Shown here: positions 8,246 to 17,530 of the stretch, one piece after another
How positions within the stretch are numbered: the stretch's first letter is position 1
How the letters are laid out: each line of letters opens with the position of its first letter
From: Brassicibacter mesophilus
Lineage (GTDB): Bacteria; Bacillota; Clostridia; Tissierellales; Proteiniboraceae
NCBI RefSeq assembly: GCF_050433385.1
Contig: NZ_JBNPXI010000024.1
Span: forward strand, 5,661-69,660
Length of the DNA: 64,000 bases
Direction: 5' to 3'
Notes under the pieces: model-generated
Seen by the model: the letters and a program-made list of their open reading frames with translations, nothing else
Told to the model about the DNA's origin: nothing
Database searches by the model: none
Position numbers and translations under genes: made by a program

Positions 8246-10318
8246 CTAATTATTTGCATAGTTTATATTGGATTGTAATATCTCCTCTATATTCTTAGCT
8301 GGTACAGGTTTGCTAAAGAGATATCCTTGTCCTTCATCACAACGTCTCCCTTTAAGGAACTCAAATTGTTTTTGTGTTTCAATTCCTTCTGCTGTAACAG
8401 TAAGCTTCATACTTTTAGCTAAATATATTACTGCCTTAACAATAGATTCCTCATGAGAATTTTCAACCATTTCCCGAATAAATGTCTTATCCATTTTAAG
8501 TATATCGATAGGAAGTTTTTTTAAATAATTTAGAGAAGAGTAGCCAACGCCAAAGTCATCTAACGCAATCTTTATCCCTTTATTCTTTAGCTGGGTTAGT
8601 TTATCAATAGTGCACTCTAAATCATATATAGCTGTATTTTCAGTAATCTCAAGTACAAGATATTTAACATCCATATCTGTTTCCTGTATGATACTTGTTA
8701 CCATATCTATAAAGTTCTCTTGTTTAAATTGCTTAGCTGATATGTTTATAGATATATTTAATGGACGGTATCCTTTATTTCGCCATACTTTACCTTGCTT
8801 GCAAGCATTAAGTATTACCCATTCACCAATCTCAACTATAAATCCAGATTCCTCAGCAAAAGGTATGAATTCTAGAGGCGATACCATTCCTTTTTGTGGA
8901 TGCATCCATCTAATCAAAGCTTCTACTCCTACTATGTCTCCTGTAGCCAAGTCAATCTGGGGTTGATAGTAAAGCTTAAATTCTTCGTTTTTTATTGCAT
9001 ATGTAAGGTTCTTTTCCATGTCTATATAGTATAATGCTCGTTCGTTCATACTTTTATTGAAATATGAAAATTGATTTTTACCTTTGTCTTTAGAGTTATA
9101 CATAGCAGCATCTGCACTCTTAAGTAAGGTATTTGCATCCTGTCCATCTTTAGGAAATGAAGCAATTCCAATACTAGCTGTTATATAAAATTCATATCTA
9201 TCAATTATCCAAGGCTTTCTCAGTGCAATCAACAAATTATTAATAATATTTTCAATTTTCCCTAAGTTATTATCATCAGTTATTAACATAGCAAATTCGT
9301 CTCCGCTAAGGCGAAATAAATTTGTTTCAGTTATATATTTTTTTAATTCTAGTGATATTTCTATCAGTAGCTTATCGCCAGATTCATGTCCGAGTGTATC
9401 GTTAACTTTTTTAAAATTATCTAAATCTAAATAAACAAGATGTATTTTAAAGCCAAATGCTTTTGCCTTTTTTATCTCTTCTCCAAGTCTTTTCTCAAAC
9501 ATGGCCCTGTTATACAATCCAGTTAGAGGGTCATGAAATGCTATAAAATGCATCTTTTCTTCTGACAATTTACTCTCTGTTATGTCCGTATGTGATCCTG
9601 CCAAACGGACAGGCTTTCCATCATCATCTCGCAAGGCTTGTCCTCTGCTCAATATCCACTTGTAGCTTCCATCTTTACATCTTAGCCTATAAGTGCTTTC
9701 ATAAACACCAGATGTCTCACTAAGAAAGTTCTTTATAGATTTCTTTGCAGCATCCAAGTCTTCAGGATGTAGCAGCTGTTCCCAAGCCTCAAAAGAATTT
9801 TGAATCTCATCGTCTTCAAATCCCAGCATTCTCTTCCATTTATGTGAGAAGTACATTTTGTCACTTCCTAAATGCCAATCCCATATACCATCGTTTGCAC
9901 CATCAACGGCTAGTTTGTATCGTTCCTCGCTTTCTGCATAAGCTTTTTGGCTATCTTGAAGTTCACTATATTGTGCCCGCAGCTCTTCTTCTATAGCTAT
10001 TAATTCCTCATGAGTAGCACTCAAATTCTCATAGCTATCATACAATTTAAATGTTACTTTCTTAATATCATCCATTCTGTTCCTAACTAGATAATACAGA
10101 ATTAATGAAGTTATTGCGACATATAGCCAGCCTTTATACGTTTGAATTTTCATAAGTATATGATTTTCTTTAACAAAAATATTCAGCATCGAGTCTGACA
10201 GCAGTATCCATATAATTCCACTCGCACCATATATTAAAGCTATTCCAAGTGCATCTTTTCTCGGCTTTAGTTTATTATACCTTTCAAAATTTTCATTAGG
10301 AAAATTATCATTGCTCAT
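8246..10318 (-). CDS. Membrane PAS-GGDEF-EAL c-di-GMP protein
   Basis: About 690 residues. Two N-terminal membrane helices are followed by a short coiled coil, a PAS domain with a PAC tail (KWILSRGQALRDDDGKP), a GGDEF domain reading RLSGDEF, and a C-terminal EAL domain (GVEALIRWMHP, later DDFGVGYSSLNYL). The EAL residues look intact, so c-di-GMP hydrolysis is likely. The SGDEF variant may still be a weak cyclase or a GTP-binding regulator. AGGAGG favours the ATG at 10318 over an upstream ATG at 10369. The gene sits between the Spo0E-tailed protein and the second GGDEF gene. Confidence 0.93.
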   Translation of the reverse strand: MSNDNFPNENFERYNKLKPRKDALGIALIYGASGIIWILLSDSMLNIFVKENHILMKIQTYKGWLYVAITSLILYYLVRNRMDDIKKVTFKLYDSYENLSATHEELIAIEEELRAQYSELQDSQKAYAESEERYKLAVDGANDGIWDWHLGSDKMYFSHKWKRMLGFEDDEIQNSFEAWEQLLHPEDLDAAKKSIKNFLSETSGVYESTYRLRCKDGSYKWILSRGQALRDDDGKPVRLAGSHTDITESKLSEEKMHFIAFHDPLTGLYNRAMFEKRLGEEIKKAKAFGFKIHLVYLDLDNFKKVNDTLGHESGDKLLIEISLELKKYITETNLFRLSGDEFAMLITDDNNLGKIENIINNLLIALRKPWIIDRYEFYITASIGIASFPKDGQDANTLLKSADAAMYNSKDKGKNQFSYFNKSMNERALYYIDMEKNLTYAIKNEEFKLYYQPQIDLATGDIVGVEALIRWMHPQKGMVSPLEFIPFAEESGFIVEIGEWVILNACKQGKVWRNKGYRPLNISINISAKQFKQENFIDMVTSIIQETDMDVKYLVLEITENTAIYDLECTIDKLTQLKNKGIKIALDDFGVGYSSLNYLKKLPIDILKMDKTFIREMVENSHEESIVKAVIYLAKSMKLTVTAEGIETQKQFEFLKGRRCDEGQGYLFSKPVPAKNIEEILQSNINYANN

Positions 10319-10464
10319 AAAATGCCTCCTAAAGTTTAACACTTTATTATAAATACAGCTTTGTATCAAAGTTTTTAAGTCTTGTATGGTATATAATACC
10401 CAACTTCATCCTACATATTTATTATTTATAAATAATTCTATTTTTTATATTTACGTTTAATCAG

Positions 10465-11091
10465 TCATATGGATACATTGTAATATTTTACTAATAGCTT
10501 GTCCAGTTTTTCACTCATCTCAAGTATAGTATTATAGTCTAACTTCCCATATTCTCCCACAATCATGTCATTTAAGATTGTTCTGTTTTTTTCAATCAAA
10601 TATTTGATTTCGCCAAACGAAAAATTTGCATTATTTGTCATTTTTCTCTCAATATCTAACAGTGACATTCGTTTAGCCTCTAAGATATATTTTTTCAGAC
10701 AGTCCGCATCTTTTATAATTCCTGATACTCTACCATTGCCCCACATACTAGTGTTTTCACTTCTTTTAAATAATTCCATTATCACATTTTCAATAGAACT
10801 TACAATAAAATCTGCTTCTAGAGTTGATAATTTAAATAGAACTATAGTAATTTCTTCATTTGTACTATTTAATACAAATGAGCTTTCCTCCGAACTTTTA
10901 AATATATAATCGTTTATAATATCGTGTACTTTTTTCATTTTACTTTTAGCTATAGGACGTTTTGCCAAGAGAACACTAAATGTCAATACATTTAGTGATG
11001 ACAAATAAAATCTCTCAATAATTTCTTGATCATCATAATCTTTTATTATGTTAGATTCATGAAGACACTGCAATTTATTATCTGTCAACAC
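10465..11091 (-). CDS. Spo0E-tailed protein with a GGDEF-like N-terminal region
   Basis: 208 residues. The C-terminus (about 185-205) reads EMSEKLDKLLVKYYN and carries the Spo0E SxxxD signature (S193, D197). That family removes phosphate from Spo0A and so opposes sporulation. The preceding 150 residues resemble a degenerate nucleotidyl-cyclase fold of the GGDEF_2 type and end in DCLKKYILEAKRMSLLDIER, like the last GGDEF helix, but no catalytic motif remains. This part is a weak inference. The start is GTG at 11091 or TTG at 11088; AGGAGG spacing favours the TTG. A perfect palindrome lies 53 bp upstream, and two c-di-GMP genes follow. Confidence 0.6.
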   Translation of the reverse strand: MLTDNKLQCLHESNIIKDYDDQEIIERFYLSSLNVLTFSVLLAKRPIAKSKMKKVHDIINDYIFKSSEESSFVLNSTNEEITIVLFKLSTLEADFIVSSIENVIMELFKRSENTSMWGNGRVSGIIKDADCLKKYILEAKRMSLLDIERKMTNNANFSFGEIKYLIEKNRTILNDMIVGEYGKLDYNTILEMSEKLDKLLVKYYNVSI

Positions 11092-11143
11092 TTCGCCTCC
11101 TTAGTATTTCTTAATGGTCTCTATAGGATAATCAATAGCGTTT

Positions 11144-11161
11144 TGAATGAACGTTCATTCA
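11144..11161. promoter_or_regulatory. 18-bp perfect palindrome, candidate TetR operator
   Basis: TGAATGAACGTTCATTCA is a perfect inverted repeat. It lies between the end of the tetR gene and the start of the Spo0E-tailed gene, about 55 bp before that start codon. Its length and symmetry suit a TetR-family dimer. The pairing with this regulator is inferred from adjacency. Confidence 0.7.
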
Positions 11162-11196
11162 TTTTTTTTTGAAAATAAAGATATTATATTAATATC

Positions 11197-11757
11197 CTAT
11201 TTTTTGATACCATTAACAATAAAATCAAATACTTCCTCTTTTGTTTTTCTAAAATCTTCTTCCTTGTCTTCGTTCATCCACGCTAAGTGATATCCACTAA
11301 AATATATTAGGGACGATACTATAGCTTCATCTAAATCTCGTATTTCACCATTTATTTTTGCTTTTGCCAACATTTTAATAAATGCATCTTTAATCAGATT
11401 TACTGATTTTTGAATCCATTCAATTTCATAAAAATATTTTGTCATACTTTCCTTTACTATTGTTCTAACAACTGAAGCATTTTTTTCTAATTCTGATAAT
11501 TGAAAATCTACTATTTTTCTGATTTTTGTCTCTATAGGAACATCACCTTCTGATATCTCTTTTAATATTGCTTCTCTTTTTTTATATTCAACTTGAAAAA
11601 TATACTCTAATATAGCTTCTTTATTGTTAAAATAATTATATACAGTGCCTACTGAAATCTCACCAGCATCAGCTATCATTTGTATTGTAGTATTTTCAAA
11701 CCCATGTCTAGCTATTAATTCAGTAGCATGCTTATATATTAAACTTTTCTTGTCCAT
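11197..11757 (-). CDS. TetR/AcrR family transcriptional regulator
   Basis: 186 residues. The N-terminal TetR helix-turn-helix reads ARHGFENTTIQMIADAGEISVGTVYNYFNNKEAIL. The remainder is the variable all-helical ligand-binding and dimer domain. AAAGGAG directs translation to the ATG at 11757, 14 codons into the longest frame. The gene precedes the c-di-GMP module on the same strand and is separated from it by the palindrome. It therefore probably represses that module until it binds a ligand, which is unknown. Confidence 0.92.
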   Translation of the reverse strand: MDKKSLIYKHATELIARHGFENTTIQMIADAGEISVGTVYNYFNNKEAILEYIFQVEYKKREAILKEISEGDVPIETKIRKIVDFQLSELEKNASVVRTIVKESMTKYFYEIEWIQKSVNLIKDAFIKMLAKAKINGEIRDLDEAIVSSLIYFSGYHLAWMNEDKEEDFRKTKEEVFDFIVNGIKK

Positions 11758-11870
11758 ATTTGCTCCTTTGAACTTTATATTTTTTTCAATTACTTCCAAT
11801 TATATTGTATATATTTTCAACATTTTTGTCAATTATTCTCATTATTTCGACATAATATTTCTAGATAAAA

Positions 11871-11901
11871 AAATTAGCCAAAATCTATTTTCGGCTAATT
11901 T
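11871..11901 (-). terminator. Terminator downstream of the nucleotidyltransferase gene
   Basis: Stem 11871-11879 with 11893-11901. On the minus strand a run of seven U follows directly, so it serves the leftward operon ending at 12023. Confidence 0.8.
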
Positions 11902-11907
11902 ACATTA

Positions 11908-12012
11908 TTACATATATTTATCAGTTGCAATTCCAGTTGAAGAAGCTTTTATAAAGTGCAACTCATTTAAAGCATTAAGACTATGCTTATCTTCTATAAC
12001 TATTACTTCTTC
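11908..12012 (-). pseudogene. Short protein-like remnant (34 codons, no start)
   Basis: On the minus strand the frame between TGA at 12013-12015 and TAA at 11908-11910 encodes a well-behaved peptide (VIVIEDKHSLNALNELHF, then IKASSTGIATDKYM). It has no start codon and no ribosome binding site. It looks like the C-terminus of a lost gene, but I do not recognise the family. Confidence 0.3.
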
Positions 12013-12022
12013 TCAATTAATA

Positions 12023-12811
12023 CTATAATATATCTACTAATTCAATAGTTTTTAATTGACTAATAACTTCATTGAACCATTTATTTGCTTCTTCATGCCT
12101 TAACTTTAACTCGTCACCATCCTTTATGAAATAAAAGTCGTGAAGTCTATTTACTACATCTTCTGGTAAATCATAATATAAATATCTAGATTTAAAATTA
12201 TATCTAAAAGGTTTATGCCTTATCCTTAGAACTTCTACTAATGGATTTAATGTAAAGTTATTATAGTACGATAATGCCTCCATGTAATTCTTCCTGTAAA
12301 GTTCTTTTTCAGTTAAATACTGAAATAATTTAAAGGTATTTTCAAGTTGTTGAACTCTTTCATTTAGTTTCTCAGCAAATTTTATTTTATCTATTGGTTT
12401 AATATTAGTTATATTTTTCTTATCAAAATGAACAAAAACATCTCCATGTATTTCTTTTTCTAGAAACTTGCTGGAGCTACTATGTTGTATAGCACAGACA
12501 TCTATTGCTAAAAATCTGTTCGTATCCTTTAGCTTATATACCTTTTGATAAGCCCCCTGCCAGATTGTCTTAAAAACACCAAACGAATTCTCTATAGGTG
12601 ATAAAGTTTCTAGAGCATTGTCTACTTTTTTGAAGACTTCCTCTGTTTTATCATCTGCTACATCAATTATTATATCTACATCAGACCATTCGTCAACACG
12701 TTTAAATGCTGCTGACCCACACTGCCACATTCCATAGACATACTCTAAAGGCTTCAATGTCTCTATTATGCTCTTTAGAATATCATCTCTTTCCAATACC
12801 TTTTTCTCCAT
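12023..12811 (-). CDS. Nucleotidyltransferase-fold protein
   Basis: 262 residues. The N-terminal segment has the polymerase-beta-type signature GSAAFKRVDEWSDVDIIIDV (Gly-Ser then D-x-D), the metal-binding site of nucleotidyltransferases such as aminoglycoside adenylyltransferases. The rest is helical and unassigned. The substrate could be an antibiotic, RNA or protein. The ATG at 12811 is 95 bp downstream of the DUF6320 gene, so it may be the last gene of that operon. A U-tailed terminator follows. Confidence 0.75.
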   Translation of the reverse strand: MEKKVLERDDILKSIIETLKPLEYVYGMWQCGSAAFKRVDEWSDVDIIIDVADDKTEEVFKKVDNALETLSPIENSFGVFKTIWQGAYQKVYKLKDTNRFLAIDVCAIQHSSSSKFLEKEIHGDVFVHFDKKNITNIKPIDKIKFAEKLNERVQQLENTFKLFQYLTEKELYRKNYMEALSYYNNFTLNPLVEVLRIRHKPFRYNFKSRYLYYDLPEDVVNRLHDFYFIKDGDELKLRHEEANKWFNEVISQLKTIELVDIL

Positions 12812-12906
12812 ACATATCCCCCTATCTCACTTATTAGTTTGATATAATAACACTTTAAAAGACATATTTTATATTCTTCTTTATTAACTAATTTCCTTCA
12901 CAATAT

Positions 12907-13620
12907 TTATAAATGAAACTTCTTTTTTAGCTTTTCTTTATATTTTTTTGGTAATCTATAGTTTAAATACAATAATAGCAATGCAATCGGTACTAGTTGA
13001 ATTGCCACTATTATTGACCAAACTAGGTCTATTGTACCTCTGAAATATATATCTAATGATACCTCTATCCCAATAAGAAACAAAGCAATTCCTATCATTA
13101 TGTACGCAGCAATATTAAGTCCTTTTTTGTGACTCTTTCTATAAAGATATCCGATTATATGTGTTATTGTAAAAGCTAGTAGCACAATTGGTGCACTTAT
13201 AGAAAAAAACCATTCAATATCTCCACTAAAGCTATCTATGCAAAGTAATAGCACTAATGTATTAACACTTAATCCTAATACTATATAATTAAATCTCGGT
13301 ATATAACCAAAGAAAATAAATAAGTATCCCCAAGCAGCAATCACAGATACTATGCTATATCTCGACCATGTCAATTCGCCGGAAAATGCTTTGTTTTGAA
13401 AAACCATAAGAATACAGCTAGTTAATGCTATAGTCGATATAATGATAAATATGGTATTTCGCAATTCTCTTTGTTCCTTTGGATAAACATTTTCTGCTTT
13501 GGGAAATCTATCAGTATCAATCTCTTCCTCAGCTTCTATTTCAGGTATTCTAAATTGGCATAGAGGACATTTTCTTACATCATAATCTACTTCAATACCA
13601 CATTTTGCACAATAAGGCAA
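12907..13620 (-). CDS. DUF6320-like zinc-ribbon membrane protein
   Basis: About 237 residues. It begins with a four-cysteine zinc ribbon (YCAKCGIEVD...CPLC), then a cytoplasmic stretch and six membrane helices. I associate this layout with DUF6320 proteins that accompany alcohol acetyltransferase-like enzymes, which fits the gene just upstream. GAGGTG favours a TTG start at 13620, 22 bp after the upstream stop, over the longer frame that overlaps that gene. Its role is unknown; it may anchor or regulate the acyltransferase. Confidence 0.75.
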   Translation of the reverse strand: MPYCAKCGIEVDYDVRKCPLCQFRIPEIEAEEEIDTDRFPKAENVYPKEQRELRNTIFIIISTIALTSCILMVFQNKAFSGELTWSRYSIVSVIAAWGYLFIFFGYIPRFNYIVLGLSVNTLVLLLCIDSFSGDIEWFFSISAPIVLLAFTITHIIGYLYRKSHKKGLNIAAYIMIGIALFLIGIEVSLDIYFRGTIDLVWSIIVAIQLVPIALLLLYLNYRLPKKYKEKLKKKFHL

Positions 13621-13642
13621 AATAATCACCTCTTTATTCTTG

Positions 13643-14911
13643 TTATTCTTGATAATTTGTTTCAACTTTTACCGATATCCCCATTTTAATAAGTTTTGTA
13701 AAAAATAGTTTTTCAATCTCTGTATTTGTAGTTAACTTTCCAAAATAAATATAAAGACTCTCTTTGAAGCTTAGAGCAGTAATTTTCATTTTATTACCTA
13801 CACTAGGAGGGGGATAAAATTCAAATCTTTCAATATAATTTTCTAACTCCTTAGGCATGTTGATCTTCCCCAAATTGGAAAAACCGCTTGTATAGTTTGC
13901 TTCTCCCCAATATTTGTATATAGATGGCATACCTAAGTCTTTTACTATAATAGGAAAAGCTCTTAGCACAATCCTTTTTTCACTTTTAACATTCCTAGCT
14001 ATTTGTTGATTAATATATTTTTTATCCACTTGTATCTGCATAAAGTTATGAACATACTTCAGCATCTCTTCAAAACTGTATTTCCCAAGTCTAGGGTCAA
14101 TATATGGTACTGCAATAACAAAAAAGTTTCTCATCGTTTTTGAAGGATATAATTTTCTTAAATTAATAGGCACATTTAGAACTATGGGCTTTTTCTTGTA
14201 CCCATGTATATCCATAAACTCTATTATTGTATCAAAGTAAACAGCACACAGAAACTCAGTTAATGTAGCATTATACTTTCTTGCTGTTTTTAATATTTCT
14301 TCTACAGGAACTATTCCAGTTAAAATATGGTACGTTCCTTTTTTGGCTAATCTAAAAGGAAAATGAAATGCTCTTATGTAGTTTCTTGGCATTGGTATCT
14401 TAGGATCATAGTACTTTATAAATGAATCTTCATATTCTTCCTCATCAGGTATTTCATCATATTTGAAAATTCCTTCAGTAGCTTTAGTTTCTACTCCAAG
14501 AAGTCTAAAATATTCGTAGACAAGTGATTTAAGAAAAATAATTGCACCTGTTCCATCTGTAATGCTATGAGAAAATTCTACAGATATCTTTTTTCTATAG
14601 TACAGTACCCTAAACAGAAAACTGCCTTTTTTCTTTATATTTAAGTTCATGCAAGGATAATATCTTTCTGGTTCAATTAATGGCATCTTCTCACTTTGAT
14701 CAAAATAGTACCAGAACACACCTTTTTTTAAATGAACTTTAAAGTAAGGAAATCTTTCCATAATATTATTAAGAGCATCTTGTAGCATATGGGGACTTAC
14801 CATTTCAGTCAATGTCACCGATACTCTGAATATAGTAGTTACTCTTGTTGATATGATTGAAGAATAGAGTTTACCTGTATTATCTAATCTAAACCAATTT
14901 TTTTTACTCAT
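13643..14911 (-). CDS. Alcohol acetyltransferase-like / condensation-domain enzyme
   Basis: About 422 residues of the CoA-dependent acyltransferase fold. The catalytic motif HSITDGTGAIIFLKSL (HxxxDG) is near residue 130, and a DFGxx-type structural region is missing or diverged. These enzymes transfer an acyl group from CoA or a carrier protein to an alcohol or amine. The longest frame starts with three closely spaced Met codons. GGAG spacing favours the third ATG at 14911. The gene is the first of an operon with the DUF6320 protein. The substrate is unknown. Confidence 0.78.
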   Translation of the reverse strand: MSKKNWFRLDNTGKLYSSIISTRVTTIFRVSVTLTEMVSPHMLQDALNNIMERFPYFKVHLKKGVFWYYFDQSEKMPLIEPERYYPCMNLNIKKKGSFLFRVLYYRKKISVEFSHSITDGTGAIIFLKSLVYEYFRLLGVETKATEGIFKYDEIPDEEEYEDSFIKYYDPKIPMPRNYIRAFHFPFRLAKKGTYHILTGIVPVEEILKTARKYNATLTEFLCAVYFDTIIEFMDIHGYKKKPIVLNVPINLRKLYPSKTMRNFFVIAVPYIDPRLGKYSFEEMLKYVHNFMQIQVDKKYINQQIARNVKSEKRIVLRAFPIIVKDLGMPSIYKYWGEANYTSGFSNLGKINMPKELENYIERFEFYPPPSVGNKMKITALSFKESLYIYFGKLTTNTEIEKLFFTKLIKMGISVKVETNYQE

Positions 14912-15095
14912 AATCATCATACTCCAAATTTTTTATTATTTAATTCACCAAATTTATAATATACAAGTCTATAAAATTACTACTCAGTTTACTATTATTA
15001 TTTTCTAATCTAATTTTAATATTTAACTAATATTCCTTTAATTCTATCAGTTTATTATATAAACATACAATAAATTATGTATTGGAGGAATACAG

Positions 15096-15557
15096 ATGCA
15101 AATAACACTTGAACAAATTGACTTACTTAAGAAAAGAGCAAATGTGGGCTATAGAGAAGCTAAAGAAGCTTTAGAAAAATGTAATGGTGATATAGTAGAA
15201 GCTCTAGCTTATTTAGAGGAACAAAACAGAATAAAGCCAGAAGGAGGGTGTATTAAAAACTCTTCGTTGCTTAGTAAAATCAAAAGTATTATATCTAAAC
15301 TAAATAAAATAAATGTGATAATAACAAAAAATGATAAAACAATATTAAATATACCTTCTACAGTTGGGATAGTAATAGCTATAATTGCAATGCCATTTAC
15401 CATCGCTGCTGCAATAGCTGCACTGGTTCTAGGATGTAAAGTAAGACTAGAAAATCATAACGGTGAAGGCTATGACATCAATAATAAGATTGAGAAATTT
15501 ACTGATACAGTTAATTCAGTAACAAAAAAAGTTGCAGACGAGTTTAAAGATTCGTAA
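15096..15557 (+). CDS. DUF4342-type UBA-like membrane protein
   Basis: 153 residues. The first 45 residues form a UBA/TS-N-like three-helix unit (LEQIDLLKKRANVGYREAKEALEKCNGDIVEALAYL), as in EF-Ts and DUF4342 proteins. A basic linker and one long hydrophobic segment (about 87-112) follow, then a charged tail. It is probably a single-pass membrane protein with a cytoplasmic UBA-like head; the function is unknown. TTGGAGG precedes the ATG. A strong terminator separates it from the two-component system. Confidence 0.8.
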   Translation: MQITLEQIDLLKKRANVGYREAKEALEKCNGDIVEALAYLEEQNRIKPEGGCIKNSSLLSKIKSIISKLNKINVIITKNDKTILNIPSTVGIVIAIIAMPFTIAAAIAALVLGCKVRLENHNGEGYDINNKIEKFTDTVNSVTKKVADEFKDS

Positions 15558-15565
15558 TATGGTTT

Positions 15566-15590
15566 ACCTGCTGAAGGTTTTTCAGCAGGT
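15566..15590 (+). terminator. Terminator of the DUF4342 gene
   Basis: A perfect 10-bp stem (15566-15575 with 15581-15590), a 5-nt loop and a T-rich tail. Confidence 0.9.
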
Positions 15591-15666
15591 TTATTTTTGT
15601 TATAGTTTTCACTAGTAGCCAAAAAGAGTATAATAATTCTAAAAGCTTCTTTTTTAGGAGGTCAAA

Positions 15667-16350
15667 ATGAACAAAGAAAAGATTCTCATAATAGAAGATG
15701 AAGTCAAAATTGCAAGATTCATTCAACTTGAACTTGAACACGAGGGCTATATTGTTGAACATGAACAAGATGGAAGATTAGGTCTTGAGAAAGCTTTAAA
15801 CAAATATTATGACCTTATATTGCTTGATGTCATGCTTCCTTCATTAAACGGGATGGAGGTATTGAGGCGCCTTAGACAAACATCTCATGTTCCTGTAATT
15901 ATGCTTACTGCTAAGGATGGGGTGATGGATAAGGTAATGGGACTCGATATTGGAGCTGATGATTATATAACGAAACCATTTGCAATAGAAGAACTTCTCG
16001 CACGTATCCGTGTAGCTTTCAAGCATAAAAGAGTCAATTCAGTTTCTTCTAATATTATTAAAATAGGTCCTCTTACACTTGATATACAAAAATATTTCGT
16101 TACCTTTAATGACGACACTATAGATTTAACTAAAAAAGAATTTGAGCTATTAAAATATCTAATGCTAAACAAAGATCATGTGCTAACAAGAGATATAATA
16201 TTGGAAAAAGTATGGGGATATGATTATCTCGGAGACACAAACATTGTAGACGTTTACATTCGGTACTTGAGAAGTAAAATTGACGATAAATACAGTAAAA
16301 AATTTATCCATACTGTACGCGGAGTGGGGTATCAGTTAAAGTATGAATAA
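15667..16350 (+). CDS. OmpR/PhoB-family response regulator
   Basis: 227 residues. The receiver domain (about 1-120) has the acidic pocket E10/D11 and phospho-acceptor D54 in LILLDVMLP, plus the conserved Thr (MLTAKD) and Lys (ITKPF). The C-terminal winged helix (about 128-225) ends in YIRYLRSKIDDKYSKKFIHTVRGVGY. AGGAGG precedes the ATG. It overlaps the kinase gene by 8 bp, so the two are translationally coupled. Its similarity is to ArlR-type regulators; the target genes are unknown. Confidence 0.95.
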   Translation: MNKEKILIIEDEVKIARFIQLELEHEGYIVEHEQDGRLGLEKALNKYYDLILLDVMLPSLNGMEVLRRLRQTSHVPVIMLTAKDGVMDKVMGLDIGADDYITKPFAIEELLARIRVAFKHKRVNSVSSNIIKIGPLTLDIQKYFVTFNDDTIDLTKKEFELLKYLMLNKDHVLTRDIILEKVWGYDYLGDTNIVDVYIRYLRSKIDDKYSKKFIHTVRGVGYQLKYE

Positions 16351-17530
16351 TACAAAATTAATACTCAAAGCTTTGTTTCAGTTTATAAAAGCATTATTGT
16401 CTATAATTTTGTATATATTAAGGTTTATATTCAAACTGCTAGACAAGATTATTGATGAAATAGTTAACAAGCTAAGATTCTCTATCTCCTTTAAAATAAC
16501 AGTAACATATGTGCTTATATTTATACTAGTATCTTCAATTATGAGTACAGGAATATACTTTAGCTTTGAATATTATATAAAAACTAATTCTCCAGCAGAC
16601 TATATTTATGTTTTAGGTGCTATACTATTTGCATTTAACATCATAGGATTAACTTCAATCATATTCATTGGTTCAAGGGCCAGTAAAAAGCTTATAAATC
16701 CTGTCAAAGTCATGACTGAAACAGTAAAGGAAATTTCTATAAACGCTCTTGATAAAAGACTAAATATAAGCGGTTCAAAGGATGAGCTTAAAGACTTGGC
16801 TAAGACATTTAATGACATGCTCGATAGAATACAAGTTTCTATAGAACAGCAAAATCAATTCGTATCTGATGCTTCGCATGAACTCAGAACACCTATATCA
16901 GTAATACAAGGATATGCTAATCTACTAGATAGGTGGGGAAAGGATGACAAGCAAGTACTTGAAGAATCTATTTCTGCTATAAAAAGCGAATCTGAAAATA
17001 TGAAAAATCTTGTAGAAAATCTATTATTTCTCGCACGCGGAGATAAAAATACGCAGAAAATAGAAAAACAACTTTTCATTATGAGCGAAGTAATCACTGA
17101 GGTACTAAAGGAGACAAGGTTAATCGATAATATTCACAGTATCACCAATAAACAAAATGAAAAATATACAATAAAAGCTGATAAATGGCTCATCAAGGAA
17201 GCTCTAAGAATCTTTATTGACAATAGTGTAAAGTACACTCCAGCCGGAGGATCGATTAGACTAAATTCTTATATTAAAAATAACAGTGCCATTATAAGCA
17301 TTGAAGACACAGGAATAGGCATACCTGAGGAAGATCTCCCACATATATTTAATAGATTTTATAGATCTGATAAGTCAAGAACAAAAAAAAGTGGTGGGAC
17401 AGGACTGGGTCTTGCTATAGCAAAGTGGATAATAGACAAGCACGATGGAAAAATCAATGTATGGAGTGAGGTTAATACAGGAACAGCTATTAGAATTGAG
17501 TTACCTATTGAGGAGGTTATCTATAAGTAG
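16343..17530 (+). CDS. HAMP-containing sensor histidine kinase
   Basis: 395 residues. An N-terminal amphipathic helix (about 1-45) is followed by membrane helices at about 48-75 and 90-115, separated by an external loop of only about 15 residues. HAMP, HisKA (SDASHELRTPISVIQGY) and HATPase_c (N box DNSVKYTP, G boxes DTGIGIPEEDLP and GGTGLGLAIAKW) follow. All catalytic motifs are intact. The tiny external loop suggests it senses membrane or internal cues, as in ArlS-type kinases. It partners the overlapping upstream regulator. Confidence 0.95.
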   Translation: MNNTKLILKALFQFIKALLSIILYILRFIFKLLDKIIDEIVNKLRFSISFKITVTYVLIFILVSSIMSTGIYFSFEYYIKTNSPADYIYVLGAILFAFNIIGLTSIIFIGSRASKKLINPVKVMTETVKEISINALDKRLNISGSKDELKDLAKTFNDMLDRIQVSIEQQNQFVSDASHELRTPISVIQGYANLLDRWGKDDKQVLEESISAIKSESENMKNLVENLLFLARGDKNTQKIEKQLFIMSEVITEVLKETRLIDNIHSITNKQNEKYTIKADKWLIKEALRIFIDNSVKYTPAGGSIRLNSYIKNNSAIISIEDTGIGIPEEDLPHIFNRFYRSDKSRTKKSGGTGLGLAIAKWIIDKHDGKINVWSEVNTGTAIRIELPIEEVIYK

